NCBI RefSeq assembly: GCF_014638845.1
Contig: NZ_BMFP01000002.1
Coordinates: forward strand, 328,373 to 392,372
Direction of reading: 5' to 3'
Length of the DNA stretch: 64,000 nucleotides
Origin: Pontibacter amylolyticus
GTDB lineage: Bacteria; Bacteroidota; Bacteroidia; Cytophagales; Hymenobacteraceae
Shown here piece by piece: positions 35,078-44,133 of the stretch. Numbering within the stretch: the stretch's first letter is position 1; each line of letters opens with the position of its first letter. Made by a program: the position numbers and the translations under genes. The notes under the pieces were generated by a model, which was given only the letters and a program-made list of their open reading frames with translations, was not told the DNA's origin and did not search any database.

Positions 35078-36171
35078 CGACAATTGGCCCGAAGCTCCAG
35101 CAGCGCCGCGGAGTAGCCCAGCCGGTAGGCCTCGTTAAAATGCGCGCAGGCGGAGTCGGGCTGCGCCTGCTCCAGCTCGGTGCGACCGAGCAGGTAGTAT
35201 ACCCGTCCATTGGCGTTATCTGCCTGGAGCACCTGCCGGTAGTCGGCCTCCGAGGCGGCATAGTCTCCTGTTTTGTAGTACCCGAATCCCCGGAAGGTCA
35301 GGGCGTTTGCCCACGATTCGCCTTTGGAGGTATAGCGCAGAAAGCTGGTAAAGTCAGCGATGGCCGGCTCGAACTTCTGCAGGTAAAACAAGCGCACCTC
35401 CCCCCTATCCAGCTGCGCCGTGTGCAGGGTGCTGTCCAGCGTGAGGGCTATCCCGAAATCCCGCTCGGCCTCCGGGTACTTTTCTAACTTGGCGAGACTC
35501 TTGCCCCGCATCAAAAACACTTCCGCTGAGGGCCTGTCCTGCAGCGCGATCACCTGGTTCAGGTCCTCCACTGCCGCGCGGTAATTCTCATACACGTTCA
35601 TCGAGATGCTCGCCCTCGTCAGGTAGGCATCCGCGTGCTTTGGCCGGAAATAGATGGCATCATTCAACAGGCTGTGCGCACTGCTGTACTTGCCATGCTC
35701 GATGTAGCTGAGGGCCGTCTTATACCTGTCTTCGCCCGTGATGTAGTCCATGGTGGATTTGAGCAGCACACTGAAGACAAACATGAAAGCGAAAAATCCG
35801 AGCGTGATGTAGAGGTCCTTGCGCACGAAGCGGCGGCCTTCGCGGCGGGGTATGTTCTGGTAGTGGCGCTCCGACACAGGAGCCGGTGGCCGGGTTTGCC
35901 GGTAGCGGGGGTTGTGGTGCGGCTGGTGCTGGCGTATGGCCTGCCGCTGTTCGCGCAGGTACTGCAGGCGCAGGTCGTAGCGCGCACGTTTGCCCGGATC
36001 TGACAAGGTCTGGTAAGCAGCATTAACGACTTTGAACAATTCCTCGGCACGCGCATCGCCCGGGTTTCGGTCAGGATGATACTTCAAAGCCAGCTGCTTG
36101 TAAGCCAGTTTGATCTCCTGCGCCGACGCCGTAGGGCTCACGCCCAGAATGCTATATAGGTTATGATCCAA
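35074..36171 (-). CDS. Membrane J-domain protein with TPR repeats
   Basis: 365 residues. J domain at 1-70 ([34 protein letters not shown]) with the HPD triad that stimulates DnaK; a His/Arg/Pro-rich linker; one helix at about 125-145 ([18 protein letters not shown]); then TPR units (about 165-360). With an N-terminal cytoplasmic J domain, the TPRs would be on the outer side. This combination suggests a DnaK-recruiting membrane chaperone. Neither partner nor client is known. Confidence 0.82.
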   Translation of the reverse strand: MDHNLYSILGVSPTASAQEIKLAYKQLALKYHPDRNPGDARAEELFKVVNAAYQTLSDPGKRARYDLRLQYLREQRQAIRQHQPHHNPRYRQTRPPAPVSERHYQNIPRREGRRFVRKDLYITLGFFAFMFVFSVLLKSTMDYITGEDRYKTALSYIEHGKYSSAHSLLNDAIYFRPKHADAYLTRASISMNVYENYRAAVEDLNQVIALQDRPSAEVFLMRGKSLAKLEKYPEAERDFGIALTLDSTLHTAQLDRGEVRLFYLQKFEPAIADFTSFLRYTSKGESWANALTFRGFGYYKTGDYAASEADYRQVLQADNANGRVYYLLGRTELEQAQPDSACAHFNEAYRLGYSAALLELRANCR

Positions 36172-36323
36172 GGAGGCTAATGTAACAAAAAAGGAATACT
36201 TAAGTTAAGTAAACACGGACAAGATACAGCAAATTCCGTACTACCACTTTAACTGATTGCATCTTCCGTACATATTTTAATATACTACCGTATACAGAAA
36301 AAGCACTAAAAAAGCTGGGCACT

Positions 36324-36698
36324 ATGAACGACAACGGCACAAGAGAAAAAAGCACCAACCTCATCGAAAACCTCATGGGGTACATTGATACCCGCATAGA
36401 CATTATACGGCTTGAGATACAGGAGAAGATGAAGGCAGCCATGGTGGGTGCTATACATGGAGTACTGCTGGGCTTTTTTGGCCTGATGAGCTTTCTGTTT
36501 GTGAGTATTTTCCTGGGGCTGCTGCTCAACCACCTGCTCGACAGCTCTTTCTGGGGCTTCGGCATTATTGCCCTGTTCTATGTAGTAGTGCTTGTAATTT
36601 TGCTGGTTGGCCTCGACAAAAAAGTGTTCCAGGGTATGGCCGACAAGGCTTTGGACAATACCATCTATAAAACCGATAAACGAGAAAATCAGATATGA
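36324..36698 (+). CDS. Phage-holin-family-like (Holin_3_6) membrane protein
   Basis: 124 residues. An amphipathic N-terminal helix (NLIENLMGYIDTRIDIIRLEIQEKMK) and two helices (about 48-72 and 80-102). This matches the chromosomally encoded Phage_holin_3_6 / DUF1469-like family, which is common outside phages; no phage genes are nearby. The next gene overlaps its stop by 4 bases, so both proteins probably act together at the inner membrane. Confidence 0.68.
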   Translation: MNDNGTREKSTNLIENLMGYIDTRIDIIRLEIQEKMKAAMVGAIHGVLLGFFGLMSFLFVSIFLGLLLNHLLDSSFWGFGIIALFYVVVLVILLVGLDKKVFQGMADKALDNTIYKTDKRENQI

Positions 36699-37339
36699 GC
36701 GAGATAACGAATCCTTTGTTCGACAATGAACGGGAACTGCTGGAGCGCCAGAAAGAAGAATACAAGAAGGCGCTCATGGGTGATGTGGACCAGATAAAGA
36801 CACAGGGCCAGCAGATCGGCAAAAAGGTCGCCATTGCCGGCGGTGTGCTGGTGGCAGGACTACTGCTCCGAAGCCTGTTCAGCGGCGGTAAAAAAAAAGC
36901 TAAAACGCTGAAGGGCAAGAAAGCTGCCAAGCAATCAAAGTTCACGGGAAAAGAGGCGGACGCACCTGGCTCCAACAGGTATGCGTACGGACAGGAAGCC
37001 GGCTATACCGCAAGCAACGCGGACGTGGCCGGATACGACTCTTTTGTACACGAGCAGGAAGACGCCTATACCTTGTCTTCTGAGCGCATGCCGCATGCGC
37101 AGCGTGAGCCGAAGCAACAGACCGGCGTTTCCAAAAGCTTCTTAAGCCCTGAGCTGATGCAGGTCATCAGCCAGCAGGTAATGGCCCTGCTCCTTGTATA
37201 CCTTACGAAAAAGGTGGAGGAATACTTAAGCACTGTTTCTAAAAATAGCGATATTGCAGCAGCGCCTATTGAGGTGACTGAAATAGAGACCATTGCTTAT
37301 ACCATTCCAGAAGAGGATGCCATTCAACAACCTTTGTAA
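36695..37339 (+). CDS. Hypothetical protein with one membrane helix
   Basis: 214 residues. A charged helix (1-40), a short membrane segment at about 46-66 (KVAIAGGVLVAGLLLRSLF), a Lys-rich then disordered region, and a second hydrophobic helix at about 155-180 (QVISQQVMALLLVYLTKKV). Not recognised. The 4-base overlap with the holin-like gene and the overlap with the GGGP synthase start imply one transcript. Confidence 0.6.
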   Translation: MSEITNPLFDNERELLERQKEEYKKALMGDVDQIKTQGQQIGKKVAIAGGVLVAGLLLRSLFSGGKKKAKTLKGKKAAKQSKFTGKEADAPGSNRYAYGQEAGYTASNADVAGYDSFVHEQEDAYTLSSERMPHAQREPKQQTGVSKSFLSPELMQVISQQVMALLLVYLTKKVEEYLSTVSKNSDIAAAPIEVTEIETIAYTIPEEDAIQQPL

Positions 37340-38081
37340 CAGACAGCAGCATGAACCAGGCAGAAAGCACTTCGCCCTCCTGATCGATCCCGATAATCTG
37401 GACGAAGCTTCCTGCCTGAACCTGCTCTCTCTAAGCGAAACCCACCAGGTAGATTTTTTCTTTGTCGGCGGCAGCCTCATCACCACCGACAACCAGGCCG
37501 CCATCATCCGGCTCATCAAAGAGAACAGCACAATCCCCGTCATCCTTTTCCCGAGCAACAGCCTGCACATCGACAAGCAGGCCGACGGCATTCTGCTTCT
37601 TTCCCTTATCTCGGGCCGCAACCCCGACTTCCTGATCGGCCAGCATGTGCTTTCGGCCCCCATCCTCAAGGCCAGTGCGCTGCAGGTATACCCTACCGGC
37701 TACATCCTCGTTGAATCCGGCCGCCAGACCACCGCTTCTTACATGAGCGGCACCACGCCTATACCGCATGACAAGCCCGCCATTGCTGCCTGCACGGCCA
37801 TGGCCGGTGAACTCCTGGGTCTGCGTTACATCTACCTGGATGGCGGCAGCGGTGCGCTGCACCCTGTCAGCGCGGACATGATCAGAGCCGTGCGCCAGTC
37901 CGTGGAAGCGCCCATTATTGTGGGAGGAGGCATTGACACGGCGGAAAAGGCACAGGCAGCGCTGGAGGCTGGTGCCGACGTGATCGTGGTGGGCAACCAC
38001 ATAGAAAAAAACCCCGGCTTTCTGGCCGAGGTTTCTCATACAATAGCTTCTTATAATCTAGCCTTAGATGTTCATCGCTGA
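37317..38081 (+). CDS. Geranylgeranylglyceryl phosphate synthase family protein (GGGPS/PcrB)
   Basis: A prenyl-glyceryl-phosphate ether synthase with a TIM barrel. FALLIDPDNLD near the N-terminus (Mg/G1P site), VDFFFVGGSLITTDN, LFPSN, LYLDGGSG-like YIYLDGGSGALHPVS and IIVGGGIDTAEKAQAALEAGADVIVVGN close the phosphate site. The enzyme is archaeal in reputation but known in Bacteroidota, where it attaches a polyprenyl chain to glycerol-1-phosphate. An ATG 24 bases earlier (37293) is also possible; both overlap the preceding gene. The 3' end overlaps the AraC gene by 18 bases. Confidence 0.85.
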   Translation: MPFNNLCNRQQHEPGRKHFALLIDPDNLDEASCLNLLSLSETHQVDFFFVGGSLITTDNQAAIIRLIKENSTIPVILFPSNSLHIDKQADGILLLSLISGRNPDFLIGQHVLSAPILKASALQVYPTGYILVESGRQTTASYMSGTTPIPHDKPAIAACTAMAGELLGLRYIYLDGGSGALHPVSADMIRAVRQSVEAPIIVGGGIDTAEKAQAALEAGADVIVVGNHIEKNPGFLAEVSHTIASYNLALDVHR

Positions 38082-38987
38082 TTCGCGACGGCGCATCTTA
38101 CCGGCAGGTATACCGAACATCATCTTGAAGCGACGGCAGAAGTACGCTGTGTCTTTGTAGCCCACATCTTTACCGATTTCGCGGATGCTCTTCTTCGTGG
38201 TGCGAAGCAGGAACACGGCGCGCTCCATACGCTGGTATTCTATATAGTCCTGTGGGTTTATACCTGTCAGCATTTTGAAGTACTGGCCTACATAGTCCTC
38301 AGACACGTTGGCAACGTTAGAAAGCACTTTGTTAGACAGGTCGCCGCCCAGGTTCTCCTTGATGTAGTTGAACAGGTCGATGAGACGCGGGTCTTTGAAG
38401 TACGTGCTGTTCGTGGCCAACTGCTCCACAAACATTTTGTTGCGCAGAATGTGACGAACAATCTCTACCACGATGTTCTCGGTGTAGATGCTGATCAGGC
38501 GCTCCTTGCCAGGCAGGTCCTGCATGTTCTCTTCCACCACCTTGATCACCAGGTTAGCCAGCTTGTTGTTTCCTGAGATCAGGAAAGCAGGCAGGTCAAG
38601 CGATGCAAAGAAGTTAACAGAGTCGAACACTTTTGCTTCGAAGCTCACGTAGCTGTGGCTCTCTTCGGCGTCGCCGATCAGGTCGAGGTCGTTGTTGCTC
38701 TTAAAGAACTTCTCTCTGTTGGTGATCAGATCATCATTTGTGATGGAGCGGCCGTCCGTGGAACCATAGGTTACCTTTGTGCTGCGCCCACCCGGTATAA
38801 AGAGCAGTTCGCCCTCTTCTACCATCTGTTCCTCCTCACCAAAGAAAATTGTACCTTTATGAAGCAGAATCAGGTTGTTGCCTACATCGTAGTAGTTGCG
38901 AACCGAGAACGGCTGCTGCAACACCAGATTTTTCGCTTTAATGAATCGCACCCCAAGCGACTCAATAATCTTATTGTAATCTTCCAT
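38064..38987 (-). CDS. AraC-family transcriptional regulator
   Basis: 307 residues from ATG 38987 (four codons more if the ATG at 38999 is used). An N-terminal cupin-like sensor (FSVRNYYDVGNNLILLHKGTIFFG..EGELLFIPGGRSTKVTYG) and a C-terminal AraC DNA-binding domain (about 205-300: LSNKVLSNVANVSEDYVGQYFKMLTG, and TTKKSIREIGKDVGYKDTAYFCRRFKMMFGIPAGKMR). The DNA-binding half is strongly conserved in type. Neither target nor ligand is known. Followed upstream by a 146-base AT-rich gap before the acyl-CoA dehydrogenase gene. Confidence 0.85.
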   Translation of the reverse strand: MEDYNKIIESLGVRFIKAKNLVLQQPFSVRNYYDVGNNLILLHKGTIFFGEEEQMVEEGELLFIPGGRSTKVTYGSTDGRSITNDDLITNREKFFKSNNDLDLIGDAEESHSYVSFEAKVFDSVNFFASLDLPAFLISGNNKLANLVIKVVEENMQDLPGKERLISIYTENIVVEIVRHILRNKMFVEQLATNSTYFKDPRLIDLFNYIKENLGGDLSNKVLSNVANVSEDYVGQYFKMLTGINPQDYIEYQRMERAVFLLRTTKKSIREIGKDVGYKDTAYFCRRFKMMFGIPAGKMRRRESAMNI

Positions 38988-39145
38988 GTGTGTTACCAAC
39001 TAACTTTTATACTATAAACCCTTTAATTTTGTCCTAAAGCTAGGCTAATCTTTATAAAATTCAAAATATTTTAAATATTTAATTTTAATTCAATAAACCA
39101 TATCCTTAGCCTAAATAACACAGCAACAAAGGTTTAAGTGCCAAA

Positions 39146-40285
39146 TTACTTTAGTAATTCTCTTGAAATTACTATTTTCTGAATCTCAGAAGTACCCTCA
39201 TAGATTTGTGTGATTTTAGCATCACGCATCAAACGCTCCACATGGTACTCTTTCACGAAACCATATCCGCCATGCACCTGCACTGCTTCAACGGTTGTGT
39301 CCATGGCCACTTTTGAGGCGAACAGCTTGGCCATCGCACCGGACATGCCATAATCCTGGTGTGTGTCTTTGTGATAGGCAGCCTTCAGGCAAAGCAGGCG
39401 GGCAGCCTCAATGTTGGTGGCCATGTCAGCCAGCTTGAACTGGATGGCCTGGTGCTTGGCGATCTCCACTCCAAATGCCTTGCGCTCTTTTGAGTACTTC
39501 ACCGCCAGTTCGAAAGCGCCTGAGGCTATACCTAAAGCCTGCGCCGCTATACCGATGCGGCCGCCTGCCAACGTGGACATGGCGAACTTAAAGCCGAAGC
39601 CGTCTTCGCCGATGCGGTTTTCCTTTGGTACTTTCACGTCTGTGAACATCAAAGAGTGCGTGTCAGAGCCACGGATACCCAGCTTGTTTTCCTTCAGACC
39701 TACCTGGAAGCCTTCCATGCCGCGCTCCACGATAAACGCGTTAATGCCACGGTGCTTCTTCTCAGGGTCTGTCTGCGCGATCACCAGGTATACGGAGGCC
39801 GTGCTGCCGTTTGTGATCCAGTTCTTGGTGCCGTTCAGCAGGTAGTAGTCGCCTTTGTCTTCGGCGGTGGTGCGCTGCGAAGTGGCGTCAGAACCAGCCT
39901 CCGGCTCTGAAAGACAGAAGGCACCGATGATCTCGCCTGTTGCCAGACGGGTCAGGTATTTCTGCTTTTGTTCTTCCGTGCCGTATTTCTCAAGGCCCCA
40001 GCATACCAGCGAGTTGTTCACCGACATCACTACAGAGGCAGAAGCGTCTACTTTAGAGATCTCTTCCATGGCCAGCACATAGGAGATGGTGTCCATGCCG
40101 CCGCCGTTGTATTTGGGATCCACCATCATACCCAGGAAGCCTAGCTCTCCCATTTTCTTGATCTGCTCAGCCGGGAACTTCTGGTGCTCGTCGCGCTCGA
40201 TTACGCCAGGCAGCAACTCTGTTTGTGCAAACTCACGGGCAGCAGCCTGCACCGCCAAATGTTCTTCAGTTAATTGAAAATTCAT
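39146..40285 (-). CDS. Acyl-CoA dehydrogenase
   Basis: 379 residues, the short/branched-chain size. FAD-dependent alpha,beta-oxidation of acyl-CoA. Motifs: FCLSEPEAGSDATSQRTTA (FAD), NGTKNWITNGSTASVYLVIAQT, and the C-terminal QVHGGYGFVKEYHVERLMRDAKITQIYEGTSEIQKIVISREL with the catalytic Glu in IYEGTSEI. A -7 box (TAGTTTTG) lies at 40327-40334 on this strand. It stands alone. The Fe-S pair at 31749-34046 could take its electrons through ETF, but that is only a suggestion. Confidence 0.92.
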   Translation of the reverse strand: MNFQLTEEHLAVQAAAREFAQTELLPGVIERDEHQKFPAEQIKKMGELGFLGMMVDPKYNGGGMDTISYVLAMEEISKVDASASVVMSVNNSLVCWGLEKYGTEEQKQKYLTRLATGEIIGAFCLSEPEAGSDATSQRTTAEDKGDYYLLNGTKNWITNGSTASVYLVIAQTDPEKKHRGINAFIVERGMEGFQVGLKENKLGIRGSDTHSLMFTDVKVPKENRIGEDGFGFKFAMSTLAGGRIGIAAQALGIASGAFELAVKYSKERKAFGVEIAKHQAIQFKLADMATNIEAARLLCLKAAYHKDTHQDYGMSGAMAKLFASKVAMDTTVEAVQVHGGYGFVKEYHVERLMRDAKITQIYEGTSEIQKIVISRELLK

Positions 40286-40410
40286 GCTTTTATATATAAA
40301 AGGACTGCGATTAATAGTTTATAGTACAAAACTATGAAATTTGGTAATATCTGTGTAACCCTCCTAACGAATATTTGTTAGGCTGCCGTTTTAATTAGTG
40401 CAATAACACA

Positions 40411-40447
40411 AAAGCGCCATCCGCTCTGAACGAACGGATGGCGCTTT
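40411..40447 (-). terminator. Terminator of the zinc peptidase gene
   Basis: AAAGCGCCATCCG (40411-40423) pairs with CGGATGGCGCTTT (40435-40447), a perfect 13-bp stem, 31 bases after the gene's stop. Confidence 0.8.
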
Positions 40448-40477
40448 GTTTATTTTATAAGTTGCATAATGTCCAGC

Positions 40478-41158
40478 TTAGTCGCGGCGGCCCATCAGCA
40501 GCGATACGTAGTACAACAGCGTAGCCAGTGAACCGAGTGCTGCGACCACATAGGTTAGGGCGGCCCACTTCAGCGCGTCTTTCGACATGGCCAGTTCCTG
40601 CTGCGTTACTATGTTGTTGGAGCTGATCCAGGCCAGGGCCCGCTTACTCGCGTCAAACTCGACAGGCAATGTCACAAAGCTGAAGATGGTCGTCAGGCCG
40701 AAAAGGGCCACACCGATCGTCAGCGGAATAGGCGTGGTCTGTAGCATCAGGATACCGATCAGGATGATCCACTGCATGTAGCGCGAAGCGATGCTCAGCG
40801 CCGGCACCATGGCCGAGCGGAACTTCAGGAAGCTGTACGCTTTGGCGTGCTGCACGGCGTGACCGCATTCGTGTGCTGCCACCGCTGCCGCAGCCGCGCT
40901 GCGTGCTTCATACACATACTCACTCAGGTTCACGGTCTTGTCTGCCGGATTGTAATGGTCCGTCAGGCGGCCTGCCACCGATATCACTTTCACATCGTGT
41001 ATGCCATTGTCGGCCAGCATCATTTCGGCAATCTCGCGGCCTGTGTAGCCCGATTGCAACGGAATCTCCGAATATTTTTTGAATTTGCTCTTCAGTCTCC
41101 AGCTTACCCACATGCTGATGCCCATGAAGAGAATACCTATTAAATATATTCCAGCCAT
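40478..41158 (-). CDS. Membrane zinc metallopeptidase (YugP family)
   Basis: 226 residues. The zinc motif HECGHA is at 96-101, after the family's LTDHYNPADKTVNLSE. Helices lie at about 3-20, 122-138, 143-163 and 195-220. YugP-type proteins are integral membrane peptidases of unknown substrate. It follows rfaE2 by 13 bases, so it is in the same transcript as rfaE2 and the flippase-like gene, and ends with a clear terminator. Confidence 0.87.
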   Translation of the reverse strand: MAGIYLIGILFMGISMWVSWRLKSKFKKYSEIPLQSGYTGREIAEMMLADNGIHDVKVISVAGRLTDHYNPADKTVNLSEYVYEARSAAAAAVAAHECGHAVQHAKAYSFLKFRSAMVPALSIASRYMQWIILIGILMLQTTPIPLTIGVALFGLTTIFSFVTLPVEFDASKRALAWISSNNIVTQQELAMSKDALKWAALTYVVAALGSLATLLYYVSLLMGRRD

Positions 41159-41171
41159 AGCTTTCTCCTAA

Positions 41172-41660
41172 TTATAACTTATTTTGGTTTTCAATCTTTT
41201 TAACAACATTCGTGGTGGAGTAGCCTTTCACGAGCGGCACGGTCTTCACCTCGCCCCCTCTTGCAGTAACGACATCCTGCCCCACAATATTTTCGATGGT
41301 ATAATCGTCGCCCTTTACCAGAATATCGGGCTGTACAGCCTTTATCAGTTCGAGCGGCGTATCTTCATCGAAGAATACTACCGCATCCACAAACAAAAGC
41401 GATGCCATAACCCGTGCACGTGACATTTCGTCCTGCAGCGGGCGACTTGGACCTTTTATACGGCTTATTGACGCGTCCGTGTTAAGTCCGAGCACCAATT
41501 TATCGCCAAGTTGTCGTGCTTTCTCCAGGTAATCGACGTGGCCCAGGTGCAGAATATCAAAGCAACCGTTGGTGAAAACGACCTTCTGCTCCTGGCTGCG
41601 CCAGGCCTGCACTTGCTCCTGCAGGTCGGGCAGGGATAGGATTTTATCTTTCGAGTTCAT
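41172..41660 (-). CDS. rfaE2: D-glycero-beta-D-manno-heptose 1-phosphate adenylyltransferase
   Basis: 162 residues. Nucleotidyltransferase of the cytidylyltransferase fold: VVFTNGCFDILHLGHVDYLEKARQLGD with the HLGH motif, LGLNTDASISRIKGPSRPL, and PDILVKGDDYTIENIVG. It activates heptose phosphate with ATP for the lipopolysaccharide core. Short form, without the kinase domain fused in E. coli HldE; a separate kinase gene is not in the window. Its start overlaps the stop of the next gene by 17 bases. Confidence 0.9.
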   Translation of the reverse strand: MNSKDKILSLPDLQEQVQAWRSQEQKVVFTNGCFDILHLGHVDYLEKARQLGDKLVLGLNTDASISRIKGPSRPLQDEMSRARVMASLLFVDAVVFFDEDTPLELIKAVQPDILVKGDDYTIENIVGQDVVTARGGEVKTVPLVKGYSTTNVVKKIENQNKL

Positions 41661-42687
41661 GTATAGGCGGGTTTGCCTCCGCGAGCTCCTCCGCCACGGC
41701 AGGCTTTTGTAACATTCCTGTCATAAAACTAAGCACTCCCATGGCAACTACCAAAAGTGTCTGCGAAGTGTGCGCCACCAGGGCATAGGCCATACCCGCC
41801 TCTTTAGGTATACCATAGAGTAATAGCACAGTCTGCACCAGCAGGTGGTACACCCCTACCCCGCCCTGCACAGGCGCGGCCATACCCAACGTACCGATCA
41901 CGAGCACCGAGAGTCCGGCTGTTGGCGACAGACCGGATGTGGCAGGTATAGCATAGAACACGACAAGGCTCATGCCGTAATACATACCCCACACAAACAA
42001 GGTATGGCCCCAGAAACCAACCTGGTTCTCGATTTTGGTGATGCTGAACACGCCCTGCAGCATGCCGCGCACGAAGGTGACGGTTTTCCTGAAGAAGGCG
42101 TTTTGCCGCAGCCTGTTCAGGTATAGCAGCCCCAGCACCAGGAATACGAAACCGACCGCCATTACCAGCACAACCAACAGGTATAGCGACCCGAAGCTTT
42201 GCTCCAGGCTGGCGTACTTATCCGTGAAAAGACCGAAGAGGAAATCGCGGAGGCGGTTGACCTCCAGCAGAAAGGTGAGCCCCAGGAAAAGGAGCAGCAT
42301 GACCATGTCGATGATGCGCTCGGCGATAACGGTGCCGAAAGCCTTGTTGACAGGTATGCCATCGCTTCGGCGGAGCATGCTGCAACGCACCACCTCGCCC
42401 ATACGGGGCAGCACGAGGTTGGCCACGTAGCCCACCATCATGGCGTTGTAGGTATTCCGAAAGGAAGGGGTATAGCCCGTAGGCCGTATCTGCATGTACC
42501 AGCGGTACGCCCGGCTCAGGTAGGCGGCCAGGCCCATCATCAAAGAGAGCACCAGCCAGCTGTAATTGATGTTCTGAAGCTCCGCCCACAATTTTTCGAA
42601 GTCGAGCTCTTTGAGGGCATACCACATCAGAAATGCGGAAAGCCCCAGAAGCAGGCTATACTTCAGAAAAGAGAGCAGTTTTCTCAT
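41644..42687 (-). CDS. Lysylphosphatidylglycerol-synthase-like flippase (UPF0104)
   Basis: 347 residues, eight predicted helices, no soluble C-terminal synthase domain. Motifs of the family: YLSRAYRWYMQIRP, VGYVANLVLPRMGEVVRCSMLRR, and PVQGGVGVYHLLVQTVLLLYG. Membrane proteins of this type move or build lipids; no transfer domain is present, so only the flippase-like part is here. 9 bases after panD and 17 overlapping rfaE2; an envelope-lipid role fits rfaE2. Confidence 0.8.
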   Translation of the reverse strand: MRKLLSFLKYSLLLGLSAFLMWYALKELDFEKLWAELQNINYSWLVLSLMMGLAAYLSRAYRWYMQIRPTGYTPSFRNTYNAMMVGYVANLVLPRMGEVVRCSMLRRSDGIPVNKAFGTVIAERIIDMVMLLLFLGLTFLLEVNRLRDFLFGLFTDKYASLEQSFGSLYLLVVLVMAVGFVFLVLGLLYLNRLRQNAFFRKTVTFVRGMLQGVFSITKIENQVGFWGHTLFVWGMYYGMSLVVFYAIPATSGLSPTAGLSVLVIGTLGMAAPVQGGVGVYHLLVQTVLLLYGIPKEAGMAYALVAHTSQTLLVVAMGVLSFMTGMLQKPAVAEELAEANPPIHELER

Positions 42688-42696
42688 GCAATGGCG

Positions 42697-43044
42697 TTAC
42701 ACCAATCGGTTGTGCTGATCCGGGAACACGAGCGTTGGCTGGTGGCTTTTGGCGTCTTCGAACTTGATGGAGCAGTAAGAGATCACGATCACGATATCGC
42801 CTACCTGCACTTTGCGGGCGGCCGGGCCGTTGAGACAAACCGTGCCGGTACCGCGCTCGCCCTTAATCACATAGGTCTCGAAGCGCTCGCCGTTGTTGAT
42901 GTTGACGATCTGCACTTTCTCATTCTCCACCACGTTGGCGGCATCCATCAGGTCTTCATCAATGGTGATGCTTCCTACGTAGTGCAGCTCCGCCTGTGTA
43001 ACCCGGCAACGGTGGATCTTTGATTTTAAAACCTCAATATACAT
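42697..43044 (-). CDS. panD: Aspartate 1-decarboxylase
   Basis: 115 residues. Makes beta-alanine for pantothenate. The self-cleavage site is HYVGS with Gly24-Ser25, where the pyruvoyl group forms; [24 protein letters not shown] gives the active-site Tyr region. panC lies 97 bases upstream and the flippase-like gene 9 bases downstream, so panC-panD-flippase-rfaE2 may be co-transcribed. Confidence 0.94.
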   Translation of the reverse strand: MYIEVLKSKIHRCRVTQAELHYVGSITIDEDLMDAANVVENEKVQIVNINNGERFETYVIKGERGTGTVCLNGPAARKVQVGDIVIVISYCSIKFEDAKSHQPTLVFPDQHNRLV

Positions 43045-43141
43045 GGTTTATTTTTGTAATAGGGCGCAAAGTTATGCATTTAGCCGCAGATAAACTACCA
43101 GCGCCTCAGCATCTTCTTAAGCCTCCACCATCCTAAACAAA

Positions 43142-43996
43142 TCAGCCTTCCTTTAGATTCACGAGCACATTGTCGATGAGGCGCACCTCGCCCACATAGG
43201 CGGCAATGCAAAGGGCCACTTCCTCCTGCCCGCTGACATCCTGGAGCGGCTGCAGAGTAAGCGGGTCCACTATTTCAAAGTACTCCAGCTTTATCTCGTT
43301 CGATTGCTGTAGCTGCTGCGCCATGTCGCTTTTGATGGTTGCGATGGGCTTCTGCTGCAGACTGGCGGCCGCCGTTTGCAGGGCGTTGTAAAGCTGCGGG
43401 GCCAGCTGCCGCTGCGCCTCGCTCAGGCGCTTGTTGCGCGACGACATGGCCAGTCCGTCGGCTTCGCGCACGGTGGGGTAGCATACCAGCTCCAGGTCGA
43501 AGCTCAGCGTCTGCACCAGCTGCCGCACGATGGCAACCTGCTGCAGATCCTTCTGCCCGAAATAGGCCTTGTGCGGCTGCACGATATGGAACAGTTTGCT
43601 CACCACAGTGGCCACCCCGTTGAAGTGACCCGGCCGGTGCTCGCCCTCCATTACAGCCTCCAGCGCCCCGAAACTAAACTGCAGCACAGACTGTTGTGGG
43701 TATACTTCCTCCGCACTCGGCGCGAACAGGTAGTTGCAGCCGACGGTTTGCAGCAGGCTAATGTCCTGCTCGAGCGAGCGGGGGTATAGCTTATAATCAG
43801 AGGCGTTGTTGAATTGGGTCGGATTCACGAACACACTACAGATCGTAATGTCATTCTCGCGGGCCGAGGCGCGCAGGAGTTGCAGGTGCCCTTCGTGCAG
43901 GGCGCCCATGGTAGGCACAAAACCAATGCGCTTGCCGCCACATCGCAGCGCCGTCACAATGGCTCTCAGGGCTGACACCCGCTCTATAACTTCCAT
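43142..43996 (-). CDS. panC: Pantothenate synthetase
   Basis: 284 residues. Joins pantoate and beta-alanine with ATP. GFVPTMGALHEGHLQLLRAS carries the HxGH signature, then FVNPTQFN, the FGQKDLQQVAIVRQLV region, and YPTVREADGLAMSSRNKRLS with the SSRN loop. It supplies pantothenate to the CoA pathway that ends with coaE at 450. Divergent from the GT5 gene with 137 bases between the starts. Confidence 0.94.
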   Translation of the reverse strand: MEVIERVSALRAIVTALRCGGKRIGFVPTMGALHEGHLQLLRASARENDITICSVFVNPTQFNNASDYKLYPRSLEQDISLLQTVGCNYLFAPSAEEVYPQQSVLQFSFGALEAVMEGEHRPGHFNGVATVVSKLFHIVQPHKAYFGQKDLQQVAIVRQLVQTLSFDLELVCYPTVREADGLAMSSRNKRLSEAQRQLAPQLYNALQTAAASLQQKPIATIKSDMAQQLQQSNEIKLEYFEIVDPLTLQPLQDVSGQEEVALCIAAYVGEVRLIDNVLVNLKEG

Positions 43997-44057
43997 ATTA
44001 ATAGGTATAAAAGATGCAATTGCTGAAAGTCGGCAAAAGTAGGTTATAGAACATTAA

Positions 44058-44089
44058 ATTGAAAATTAGAATAAAAAGTGCTAATTTTG
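44058..44089 (+). promoter_or_regulatory. Promoter of the GT5-DUF4270 operon
   Basis: ATTG at 44058-44061, 20 bases, TAATTTTG at 44082-44089. Correct spacing; the upstream half is ATTG instead of TTTG. The start codon is 45 bases downstream. Confidence 0.6.
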
Positions 44090-44133
44090 CACGTCCCATT
44101 ACTGTTGCTCATTAATTTTTTAATTACATCCCC

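Noticed and set aside
36324..36698. Prophage remnant because of the holin-like gene
   Set aside because: No other phage gene is near; this holin family is commonly chromosomal.
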